A stretch of DNA of 35,115 nt from Actinomycetota bacterium (GTDB lineage: Bacteria > Actinomycetota > Coriobacteriia > Anaerosomatales > JAUXNU01). Numbering within the stretch: position 1 is the stretch's first letter; the number at the start of each line of letters is the position of its first letter. The notes beneath the pieces were generated by a model, which worked only from the letters and a program-made list of their open reading frames with translations, did no database searches and was not told where the DNA came from. The position numbers and the translations under genes were made by a program. Of the stretch, positions 7,823-15,501 are shown one piece after another. The stretch covers positions 1-35,115 of the forward strand of contig JAUXNU010000050.1 of NCBI GenBank assembly GCA_030682655.1, in the 5' to 3' direction.

Positions 7823-8599
7823 ATGGCCTTCACGATCGCACTTGCAGGCAAGGGTGGAACCGGCAAGACGACAACTGCGGCGTTGGTGGTGCGTGCGTTG
7901 CGCGAGCTGGGAGCGCGTGCCGTACTGGCCGTCGACGCGGATCCGAACTCGACCCTGCACGAGGCGCTTGGCGTGGATGTCGAGCGCTCGGTGGGAGAGA
8001 TCACCGAAGAGATGATGCAGTCGACAGAGGCCACGCCCGGCGGCATGAGCAAAGACGCGTGGATGGAGTACAACGTCCAGCGCTACGTGGTCGAGACCCG
8101 CGAGTTCGATCTGCTGTCGATGGGCCGACCGGAGGGCGCTGGCTGCTACTGCTACGCCAACAACCTCATCCGGGGGTGTGTCGACGACCTCTCGCGGAGC
8201 TATGAATACGTCGTCATGGACAACGAGGCTGGGCTGGAGCACCTCTCAAGGCGCACGACGCGTGACGTGAGCGTGCTGCTGATAGTCTCCGACCCAAGCA
8301 TCCGCGGCGTACGCACCGCGCAGCGACTGAGCGAACTCGCCGACGAACTCGATATCACGATCGATTCGCGCTACTTGGTCATCAACCGCGCATCCACGCC
8401 GCTCGACCCGGCGCTCAAGACTGCGACCGAGCAGTCCGGGCTGAGCGTCCTTGGCGTGATTCCGTCTGACGACAACATCACCGCATGCGACCTGGCAGGC
8501 GAGGGGCTGTTCGAACTACCTCAAGACTCGCCCGCGCTCGCGGAGATCCGCAACATGATTCTCGCCGCAGTGCCAACGCTTCAAGACATGTCCGCCTAG
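7823..8599 (+). CDS. acsF: Nickel-insertion ATPase, AcsF/CooC family (CYC type)
   Basis: This MinD/ParA-type P-loop ATPase is expected to load nickel into acetyl-CoA synthase or CO dehydrogenase. The 258-residue protein has the deviant Walker A GKGGTGKT (9-16), the switch DADPNST (38-44) and a C-x-C pair at C108 and C110 (CYCYANN), the metal-binding motif of CooC-type proteins. It differs from the second family member at 24597, which carries C-M-C in another context. Placement directly after acsV favours a role in AcsB maturation, but whether it serves AcsB or CooS cannot be told from sequence alone. The symbol is therefore tentative. Confidence 0.85.
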   Translation: MAFTIALAGKGGTGKTTTAALVVRALRELGARAVLAVDADPNSTLHEALGVDVERSVGEITEEMMQSTEATPGGMSKDAWMEYNVQRYVVETREFDLLSMGRPEGAGCYCYANNLIRGCVDDLSRSYEYVVMDNEAGLEHLSRRTTRDVSVLLIVSDPSIRGVRTAQRLSELADELDITIDSRYLVINRASTPLDPALKTATEQSGLSVLGVIPSDDNITACDLAGEGLFELPQDSPALAEIRNMILAAVPTLQDMSA

Positions 8600-8632
8600 G
8601 CACGCAGCAGCCCCGTACTTCTGGAGGTACCG

Positions 8633-9490
8633 ATGTCAGCAAGCATCATCAGTGGAACCGAGGTCTCGGCGGCGCGACGTGCCGCGCTGGCCAAGCGCGT
8701 GGCCGAGCTGAAGACGCGCGGCGTCAACCCCGGCCTTGCCGTCGTGATCGTGGGCGAGGACCCGGCGTCGCAGGTCTACGTGCGCAACAAGGAGAAGGCC
8801 TGCGCCGAGATCGGCATCCACTCGGAGAAGATCGATCTGCCGACAACGACCACGCAAGAGGAGCTCCTCGCGGTCGTGCACGAGCTCAACGAGCGCGACG
8901 ACATCGACGGCCTGCTCGTGCAGTTCCCGCTTCCCGACCACCTCGACGAGGACGCCGTAGTCGACGCTATCCGCGTCGACAAGGACGTCGACGGCTTCCA
9001 TCCGGAGACGATCGGACGGCTCGTGGTAGGCAAGGAGACGTTCGTGTCGTGCACGCCGGCGGGCGTCATGGCGCTGCTCGACGCAAACGGCACGGACCTC
9101 AAGGGCAAGGACGTCGTGGTCGTGGGTCGCAGCAACAACGTCGGCAAGCCTGCGGCGCTGCTGTGTCTGGAGCGCCACGCCACCGTCACGATCTGCCATT
9201 CGCGTACTCAGGACCTCGCGGGCCATGTCGGGGCCGCCGACGTCGTCATCGTCGCGGTCGGACGCCCGGAGATGGTGAAGGGCGACTGGATCAAGGAAGG
9301 CGCGGTCGTGATCGATGTGGGCATCAACCGGCTCGACGATGGCCGGCTCGTCGGTGACGTGGAGTTCGAGGTCGCCAAGGAACGTGCCTCGGCGATCACG
9401 CCGGTTCCCGGCGGTGTAGGTCCGATGACCGTCGCAATGCTGATGGAGAACACCGTGAAAGCTGCTGTCCGCCACGCAGGCATCGAGTGA
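8633..9490 (+). CDS. folD: Bifunctional methylene-THF dehydrogenase / methenyl-THF cyclohydrolase
   Basis: This cytosolic enzyme interconverts 10-formyl-, methenyl- and methylene-THF using NAD(P). The 285-residue protein has the catalytic tyrosine and lysine in YVRNK (Y49, K53), VQFPLP (96-101), DKDVDGFHP (117-124) and the Rossmann segment [12 protein letters not shown] (162-173). C-terminal [15 protein letters not shown] is also present. Length is typical. GGAGGT precedes the ATG. No separate cyclohydrolase (fchA) is in the window, so FolD probably performs both steps. Its TGA is followed closely by acsD, suggesting coupled translation. Confidence 0.97.
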   Translation: MSASIISGTEVSAARRAALAKRVAELKTRGVNPGLAVVIVGEDPASQVYVRNKEKACAEIGIHSEKIDLPTTTTQEELLAVVHELNERDDIDGLLVQFPLPDHLDEDAVVDAIRVDKDVDGFHPETIGRLVVGKETFVSCTPAGVMALLDANGTDLKGKDVVVVGRSNNVGKPAALLCLERHATVTICHSRTQDLAGHVGAADVVIVAVGRPEMVKGDWIKEGAVVIDVGINRLDDGRLVGDVEFEVAKERASAITPVPGGVGPMTVAMLMENTVKAAVRHAGIE

Positions 9491-9504
9491 TTGGAGTACG
9501 CACA

Positions 9505-10452
9505 ATGGCATTCCAGGAGCCAATCGAGAAGATGAGCGGCCACATCCGCGAGGTCACCGTCGGAAGCGGCGAGAGCGCCCTCACGGTCGGTGGCGAGAAC
9601 ACGCTCCCCTTCTACACATGGGAAGGCAACATGCCCCGCACGCCGCTCGTGGCCATGGAGGTCTTCGACGTGGCCCCCGAGGGCTGGCCACAGACGCTCA
9701 CGGACGCGCTTGGCGACGTCCTTGGCGACCCCGCCGCATGGGCTCGCGCGTGCGTCGAGCACCACGGCGCGGACATGATCTGTGTGCAGCTAGCGAGCAC
9801 CGACCCCAACGGCGCCGACCGCAGCGCCGATGACGCTATAGAGACGGTCAAGGCTGTTGCCGCAGCTGTCGACGTCCCGCTGGTCATCTACGGATGCGGG
9901 AACGCCGACAAGGACGCCGACGTGCTCAAGCGGGTGGCCGAGGCCATGGCGGACCGCCCGATCGCTATCGGCCCCGCGACCGAGGACAACTTCAAGCCGA
10001 TCACGGCAGCAGCGCTGGGCTATGGCCACGTCGTCGTGGCGGAGACCCCCATCGACGTCAACATGGCCAAGCAGCTCAACATCCTGATCACGCAGCTCGG
10101 CCTGCCCGCCGACCGCATTCTGATGGACCCGTCCACGGGCGCGGTAGGCTACGGCATCGAGTACAGCTTTACGGTCATGGAGCGGCTCCGACTCGCCGCC
10201 CTCGGCCAGAACGACGACATGACGCAGATGCCCATGATCTGCAACCTCGGCAGGGAGGCATGGCGCTCCAAGGAGGCCAAGACTGCCGAGGACGAGGAAC
10301 CCGCATGGGGCGACGCACACAAGCGCGGCGTCATGTGGGAAGCCACAACGGCGATGACTTTGGCACTTGGAGGAGCGGACGTGCTCGTCATGAGACACCC
10401 CGAAGCGATCGCGCTTGTCAGGAAGGCAATCGACGGGCTGTCAACAAGTTGA
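9505..10452 (+). CDS. acsD: Corrinoid iron-sulfur protein, small (delta) subunit
   Basis: With AcsC this forms the methyl carrier between methyl-THF:corrinoid methyltransferase AcsE and acetyl-CoA synthase. The 315-residue product has the TIM-barrel CdhD/AcsD signature, with GENTLPFYTWEG near the N-terminus, YGCGNADKDADVL, and the conserved MDPSTGAVGYGIEYSF and WEATTAMTLALGGADVLVMRHP segments. A GTG at 9487 overlapping folD would add six residues, but the ATG at 9505 has a GGAG site eight bases upstream and is preferred. Unusually, acsD lies about 9 kb from its partner acsC, separated by a NADH-dehydrogenase-like module, cooS and acsB. Confidence 0.94.
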   Translation: MAFQEPIEKMSGHIREVTVGSGESALTVGGENTLPFYTWEGNMPRTPLVAMEVFDVAPEGWPQTLTDALGDVLGDPAAWARACVEHHGADMICVQLASTDPNGADRSADDAIETVKAVAAAVDVPLVIYGCGNADKDADVLKRVAEAMADRPIAIGPATEDNFKPITAAALGYGHVVVAETPIDVNMAKQLNILITQLGLPADRILMDPSTGAVGYGIEYSFTVMERLRLAALGQNDDMTQMPMICNLGREAWRSKEAKTAEDEEPAWGDAHKRGVMWEATTAMTLALGGADVLVMRHPEAIALVRKAIDGLSTS

Positions 10453-10481
10453 TGCAGCCGGATGCCGTGAAGGAGGCTAGC

Positions 10482-10976
10482 GTGGAAACCCTTTGCTCCT
10501 GTGAGGAGAAGGAAGTCGTGGCCGGCGTCGTAGGCAAGTACGCCGGCAGGGACGGCGTACTAGTCGACGTGCTCCATGATGTTCAGTCCGCTTTCAAGTA
10601 CTTGCCCGACTCGGTGTTGCGGCGAATCTCGACCGAACTCGACGTGCCGCTTTCCCGCGTCTATGGAGTCGCGACCTTCTACTCTGGCTTCCGGTTCACG
10701 CCCCCGCCCGAGAATGAGATCAAGGTCTGCACGGGAACCGCCTGCCACGTGCGCGGGGCTCCGGGCGTCCTCAAAGGGTTCGAGGACGCTCTGGGAATCG
10801 CGGCGGGCGAGAGGACCAGCGATGATTGGGTGGGGCTCGATACGGTCAGCTGCGTGGGTTGTTGCGCCCTTGCGCCTGCCCTCGTGGTGAATGGAGAGGT
10901 CAGACGGGGCAAGGACGCGGCCAAGGTAATCGAGAGCCTGAAGCCGATTCCGGAGTGTGACGAAGATGTTGCGTAG
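10482..10976 (+). CDS. NuoE-like [2Fe-2S] thioredoxin-fold subunit (copy 1)
   Basis: This is a small electron-transfer subunit of the NADH dehydrogenase / bifurcating hydrogenase type (NuoE, HndA, HydC). The 164-residue protein has an N-terminal helical part and the thioredoxin-like ferredoxin domain with four cluster cysteines: C83 and C88 (CTGTAC) and C124 and C128 (CVGCC). VYGVATFYSGF before the first pair is typical. The GTG at 10482 follows a perfect AAGGAGG by five bases and is preferred over an ATG at 10452. Its end overlaps the NuoF-like gene by 11 bases. Length and motifs are intact. The natural partner is NuoF-like 10966-12828; a second NuoE copy lies at 26244. Confidence 0.92.
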   Translation: METLCSCEEKEVVAGVVGKYAGRDGVLVDVLHDVQSAFKYLPDSVLRRISTELDVPLSRVYGVATFYSGFRFTPPPENEIKVCTGTACHVRGAPGVLKGFEDALGIAAGERTSDDWVGLDTVSCVGCCALAPALVVNGEVRRGKDAAKVIESLKPIPECDEDVA

Positions 10977-12828
10977 TCACGAGGACCTTGTTGCTCACCG
11001 CGAAAGCCTCCTAGGCGACGGAGAGCTGCCGGATTGCTGCATCCACGTGTGCGCAGGAACCGGGTGTCGGGCCGCCGGGAGCTACGAAACCTACGATGAG
11101 TTCAAGCGGCTGGCCGACCCGTCCCGCGTGCGAGTACGCGCCACCGGGTGTCAAGGGTTCTGTGAGAAGGGACCCTTGGTCATCATCGAGCCGCACGATA
11201 TCTTCTATCAGCGCGTCCTTCCCTCAGACACAGCGAAGGTACTGGACATCACCGTGGGACGCAATGTCGCCTTGCAGAACCTCCTGGTCGACGATCCGGT
11301 GACCGGAGAAACCAGCCGCGCCAAGCATGACGTGCGCTTCTATGGCAAGCAGAAGCCGATTGTGCTGGGCAAGTGCGGACGCATCGATCCGGAGGAGATC
11401 GACGACTGCATCGCACAAGGAGGCTACGGCGCACTCGCCAAGGCCCTCACCTCGATGACGCCCGAGGAGGTCATCGCCGAGGTCAAGCTCTCGGGCTTGC
11501 GAGGTCGTGGAGGGGCGGGCTTCCCAACAGGCGTGAAGTGGGAATCCGGACGCCGCACCGCCGGGGATATGAAGTTCGTGATCGCCAACGGTGACGAGGG
11601 CGACCCTGGAGCGTTCATGGACCGGAGCATCATGGAGGGCGACCCTCACAGCGTCCTCGAAGGCATGATCATCTGCGCCTATGCCGTCGGGAACTGCCGT
11701 CACGGCTACATCTACGTGCGCCAGGAGTATCCGCTGGCAGTGAAGCACCTCGAGATCGCGGTCACTCAGGCTCGCGAGCTCGGGTTGCTGGGAGACGACA
11801 TCCTCGGCAGCGGGTTCAGCTTCGATATCGAACTCCGCAGGGGCGCAGGGGCCTTTGTATGCGGAGAGTCAACCGCCCTGATGTTCTCGATCGAAGGTAC
11901 TCGAGGAATGCCTCGGGTGACTCCTCCACGCTCGGTGGAGGCGGGGCTCTTTGGCAAACCAACCGTACTGAACAACGTGGAGACGCTCGCGAACATACCC
12001 TGGATCATCACCGAGGGTGCTGCCTGGTTCAGGAACATGGGAACCGAGGACTCCCCCGGCACGAAAGTCTTCGCGCTCACCGGCAAGGTGAGGAACACGG
12101 GGCTCATCGAGGTGCCGATGGGCATCACCATTCGCGAAGTGGTGAACGAGATCGGCGGAGGCGTCCTCGGCGACCGTGAAATCAAAGCAATCCAGGTAGG
12201 TGGCCCATCGGGTGGGTGTCTAACCAGGGAGCACCTCGACCTCCCCCTCGATTTCGATTCGCTCGACGAGGTAGGAGCGATGATGGGTTCCGGAGGGCTA
12301 GTGGTCATGGACGAGGACGATTGCATGGTGGATGTGGCCCGCTACTTCTTGTCATTCACCCAGGTTGAATCCTGCGGAAAGTGCCCTCCGTGCAGAATCG
12401 GAACGTCCGAGATGCTCGCCATCCTTGACCGAATCACCCAAGGCAAGGGTAAGCCGGGGGACATCGAGCGTCTCCAGGCTATCGGCACACAGGTGCAGGA
12501 AACCTCGCTGTGCGGGCTCGGGCAGAGCGCTCCCAACCCCGTGCTCAGTACGCTCGCGCATTTCCGCGAGGAGTATGAGGCCCACGTGAACGACGGCTAT
12601 TGCCCAGCAGGCGTCTGCAGCGGCCTCGGCAGCTACCGAATCATGAGTGAGAAGTGCATCCTGTGTGGCCTGTGTTTGGACGCATGCGCGTTCGGTGCGG
12701 TTGTGGACGGGCACAGAAGCTACTTCATCGATAGCGAGACGTGCACTGCATGCCGGGCCTGTCTGCAGGTGTGCCCGGTTGACTGCATCGAAGTGGTGCC
12801 GGCGATGAATGAGGCGGTGACTCCATGA
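10966..12828 (+). CDS. NuoF-like NAD(P)-binding flavoprotein subunit with C-terminal ferredoxin (copy 1)
   Basis: This subunit is expected to exchange electrons between NAD(P)H, FMN and iron-sulfur clusters. In about 620 residues it has, in order: an N-terminal thioredoxin-like [2Fe-2S] domain (C29, C34, C62, C66); the FMN/NAD-binding domain with GRGGAGFPTG (180-189); the NuoF [4Fe-4S] site ESCGKCPPC (C470, C473, C476) plus LCGLGQSAPNP; and a 2[4Fe-4S] ferredoxin tail starting C564, C567, C570, C574. This architecture is that of HndC/HydB-type bifurcating or FDH-linked subunits, not plain respiratory NuoF. ATG at 10966 has a GGAG site; an in-frame GTG lies nine bases upstream. It overlaps the next gene by ATGA. 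Confidence 0.94.
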   Translation: MLRSHEDLVAHRESLLGDGELPDCCIHVCAGTGCRAAGSYETYDEFKRLADPSRVRVRATGCQGFCEKGPLVIIEPHDIFYQRVLPSDTAKVLDITVGRNVALQNLLVDDPVTGETSRAKHDVRFYGKQKPIVLGKCGRIDPEEIDDCIAQGGYGALAKALTSMTPEEVIAEVKLSGLRGRGGAGFPTGVKWESGRRTAGDMKFVIANGDEGDPGAFMDRSIMEGDPHSVLEGMIICAYAVGNCRHGYIYVRQEYPLAVKHLEIAVTQARELGLLGDDILGSGFSFDIELRRGAGAFVCGESTALMFSIEGTRGMPRVTPPRSVEAGLFGKPTVLNNVETLANIPWIITEGAAWFRNMGTEDSPGTKVFALTGKVRNTGLIEVPMGITIREVVNEIGGGVLGDREIKAIQVGGPSGGCLTREHLDLPLDFDSLDEVGAMMGSGGLVVMDEDDCMVDVARYFLSFTQVESCGKCPPCRIGTSEMLAILDRITQGKGKPGDIERLQAIGTQVQETSLCGLGQSAPNPVLSTLAHFREEYEAHVNDGYCPAGVCSGLGSYRIMSEKCILCGLCLDACAFGAVVDGHRSYFIDSETCTACRACLQVCPVDCIEVVPAMNEAVTP

Positions 12829-13352
12829 GTGTCGTGTTGACCAAGGAGTGCGCCGTCCGCTCCACACTGGAAAGCCTCGAAACGTTCGCCGCCGAGAAGA
12901 TGTGTCGCAAGTGCGTCGTGTGCCCGTTCGCAGTGAGCGAGATGACTCGCACACTTGGCGAGCTCATCACGGGCCAGGGCGTGAGCGGAGACACGGCCAG
13001 GGTCCGAGCAGTGGCGACTGGACTGCAGGAAACGGCGATGTGCAAGCTCGGGCAGGATATCGCAGTCCAAGTCCAGAATGCCCTCGATGACTCCGACGAC
13101 CGATTCCTGAGCCATGAAGCGGGCCGCTGTCCCGATGGGGTCTGCGCCGAACTGCTCTCGTATGTTGTCTCACCAGCCAAGTGCACCCTCTGCGGCGCGT
13201 GCAAGGACGTTTGCCCGGCAGACGCCATCGTCGGGGAGCGTCCCCCTTGGTACATGGCGGACTGCGCGCCATTCCGGATTCGGAGAGACAAGTGCACGAG
13301 ATGCGGGCTATGCGTGCCCGTCTGCGAACCGCAGGCTATCGAAACCCACTAG
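12825..13352 (+). CDS. Small iron-sulfur protein resembling only the C-terminal end of NuoF
   Basis: The 175-residue protein looks like the tail of NuoF without FMN and NAD domains. It has a NuoF-type [4Fe-4S] segment, MCRKCVVCPF (C27, C30, C33), with the distal cysteine in ETAMCKLGQ (C73). A C-P-D-G-V-C pair (102, 107) follows, then a 2[4Fe-4S] ferredoxin with C120, C123, C126, C130 and C157, C160, C163, C167. It starts by ATGA overlap with the full NuoF-like gene. It aligns by eye with that protein's last 170 residues, which suggests a partial duplication that kept only electron-carrying parts. It is intact, in frame and has its own start, so it is not a frameshift fragment. Its specific role is unknown; an extra electron wire between NuoF-like and NuoG-like proteins, or toward CO dehydrogenase, is inference. 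Confidence 0.88.
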   Translation: MSVVLTKECAVRSTLESLETFAAEKMCRKCVVCPFAVSEMTRTLGELITGQGVSGDTARVRAVATGLQETAMCKLGQDIAVQVQNALDDSDDRFLSHEAGRCPDGVCAELLSYVVSPAKCTLCGACKDVCPADAIVGERPPWYMADCAPFRIRRDKCTRCGLCVPVCEPQAIETH

Positions 13353-13364
13353 GAGGCGATCCGC

Positions 13365-15500
13365 TTGAGCGACGCTATCACACTTAACATCGACGGGCAC
13401 GACGTGTCGGTCGCGGATGGCACCCCCTTGATCGAGGCAGCAGCCCTGGCGGGAGTCCACATCCCCCACCTCTGCTACTGCCCGGGACTCAAGAGCACTG
13501 GCGCGTGCCGCATGTGCGTGGTCGAACTCGAGGGCTCGTCCAAGCTGATCGCCTCCTGCAGCCGACAGGCCAAGGACGGCATGGTCGTGCGAACGGACAC
13601 GCAGCGAGTCATGGATGCCAGACGCTTCGTAGCCGACCTCATCCTGTCCAACCACCCCGGCGATTGCATGAGCTGCGATAGGAATGGGACGTGCTCCTTG
13701 CAGGACGCCGCGTACCAGCTTGGCATTGAGAAGACGAGCTACTCGCTGAAGGACCCTGGATACCCCATCGACGACTCCAATCCATTCATCGTGCGCAACT
13801 ACAACCTATGCGTGTTGTGCGGGTGCTGCGTGCGAGTCTGCGCGCTGCAGAGCGAGGGAATCCTCGAGTTCATGGAGCGCGGTATGGAGACGAAGGTCGG
13901 AACGGCGGGCGACCTGCCGCTACAGGATTCCGGCTGCGACTTCTGCGGGAGTTGCGTCTCCGTCTGCCCGGTCGCCGCGCTCATCGAGAAGGACCGGCGT
14001 TTCCGTGGTCGCGAATGGATGGTCGAGCAGGTCGAGAGTGCTTGCTCATTGTGCGGATGCGGCTGCGACTCGGTCGTGGGTAGCATCGACGGCGCGGTCG
14101 TGCGAGTCACGTCGCCCTCACCCGTAGGGTACCTATGCGCCAGGGGTCGATTCGGACTCGACCACATTGACAGCCCAGATACCCTCCGCAAGCCCCTCGT
14201 GAGGCGCAACGGCGACCTCGTCGAGTGTGACTGGGAAGAGGCGCTCGACTTCGCAGCATCGCGCCTACGCGAGGTGCGCGACACCTCCGGCGCCGATTCG
14301 GTGGGCTGGATCGTCGGTTCCTCCGCAACGAACGAGGTGGCATACGCGTTCCGTGCGCTTGCGTCCAAATCGTTCGGCTCGAGCGCCCTAGGCGGTTCTG
14401 CAGCGACACGCGGTTCCGCGGGCCTCTCGCAGCTGGAAGAGACGTTCGGAGATCTTTCGGTCGTCGCTTCGGCACAGGACGTGGAGACCTCCACCATCAT
14501 CGTGGTCGTCGGCGCGGACGTCACGGCTGACTACCCTGCCGCAGGCGCGTGGATCGCCAGGGCACAGGCACGCAAAGCGCAGGTGGTCGTCATCGATTCG
14601 AGGATGACGACGATAGCCAAGCGCGCCCAGACTCATCTCCGACCGCAAGCTGGCACGGAGGGTCTGGCACTGGCCCGGCTGACGAAGGCGGTGCTCGACT
14701 CCGGCGACTACGACAAGGACTTCGTGAAGGGTCATACCGCCGGGACGACGCAACTCGAGAAGTTCCTCACGAGCGGGATACTCGTCGACACCGGCGAGAA
14801 GACCGGACTCCCAGACGATGACGTAGCCTCCTTGGCGGCGCTGCTCACGGCAACGGAAGGCCGCATCGTCTTCGTCGTCCCTGCGGACATCCACGATAGC
14901 GATGCGATTTCGTCCATCTCCAACGTGCTGCTCCTGTTGGGCCGCACCCAGGGATGCATCCTGCCCTGCACCTCGGCCAGCAACGTCCGCGGCCACTTCG
15001 AGCTATTCGGCGACTCCGGCTTCTCGGTTGCCGACATCACGGGAAGCGAGTCCATTCGCGCAATGGTCGTGTGGGACGAGGACTCCCTGAGCGATTGTGC
15101 TCAAGACGACTCCATCGCCGACTGGCTCGCCTCTCTTGACCTCCTCGTGATCGCCGCGCCGCTCATGCCCGAGCTGGCCGAGCATGCGGATGTCGTTCTT
15201 CCAGCCTCAGTTGTCTCGGACAACTCCGGAACGCGAATCAACATGGAGGGTCGTCGAGTGCGCCAGGGCGCCCTGCACGGGTCCGGCCAGGCCGACTATG
15301 ACACCCTGAGCGCCTTGGCCGGCCGCCTTGACGCGCCACTACCGTGGAACACCGCCGAGGAGTGTGGGGCAGCCATCGAGGCCATCCTCACCCCCGCCAG
15401 CGGCACCGAGACTGCTGGGCGCGCCTACACATTCGCGGTGCCGACCGGCGCCGCGGTCCCAACCGAGCAGTCCACCCGCGAAACGAAGGGAGATGACTAG
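13365..15500 (+). CDS. NuoG-like iron-sulfur protein with a degenerate molybdopterin domain
   Basis: The 711-residue protein has the full N-terminal electron-wire set of NuoG/FdhA: [2Fe-2S] with C37, C48, C51, C65; the H97-C101-C104-C110 cluster; a 2[4Fe-4S] ferredoxin (C149-C159 and C191-C201); and a further cluster at C227, C230, C234. The molybdopterin oxidoreductase-like domain follows but lacks a Sec/Cys active-site residue; the matching stretch reads GGSAATRGSAGLSQLEE. The C-terminal dinucleotide-binding domain also seems absent. A catalytic formate dehydrogenase function is thus unlikely; like complex I NuoG it may only carry electrons. The start is TTG, eight bases after AGGAGG. The stop is one base before cooS. 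It probably forms a complex with the preceding NuoE/NuoF-like and small proteins. Confidence 0.9.
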   Translation: MSDAITLNIDGHDVSVADGTPLIEAAALAGVHIPHLCYCPGLKSTGACRMCVVELEGSSKLIASCSRQAKDGMVVRTDTQRVMDARRFVADLILSNHPGDCMSCDRNGTCSLQDAAYQLGIEKTSYSLKDPGYPIDDSNPFIVRNYNLCVLCGCCVRVCALQSEGILEFMERGMETKVGTAGDLPLQDSGCDFCGSCVSVCPVAALIEKDRRFRGREWMVEQVESACSLCGCGCDSVVGSIDGAVVRVTSPSPVGYLCARGRFGLDHIDSPDTLRKPLVRRNGDLVECDWEEALDFAASRLREVRDTSGADSVGWIVGSSATNEVAYAFRALASKSFGSSALGGSAATRGSAGLSQLEETFGDLSVVASAQDVETSTIIVVVGADVTADYPAAGAWIARAQARKAQVVVIDSRMTTIAKRAQTHLRPQAGTEGLALARLTKAVLDSGDYDKDFVKGHTAGTTQLEKFLTSGILVDTGEKTGLPDDDVASLAALLTATEGRIVFVVPADIHDSDAISSISNVLLLLGRTQGCILPCTSASNVRGHFELFGDSGFSVADITGSESIRAMVVWDEDSLSDCAQDDSIADWLASLDLLVIAAPLMPELAEHADVVLPASVVSDNSGTRINMEGRRVRQGALHGSGQADYDTLSALAGRLDAPLPWNTAEECGAAIEAILTPASGTETAGRAYTFAVPTGAAVPTEQSTRETKGDD

Positions 15501-15501
15501 C

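Noticed and set aside
9894-10976. A 360-codon protein starting inside acsD
   Set aside because: The first half is the shadow of acsD; only the part from GTG 10482, after AAGGAGG, is the real NuoE-like gene.
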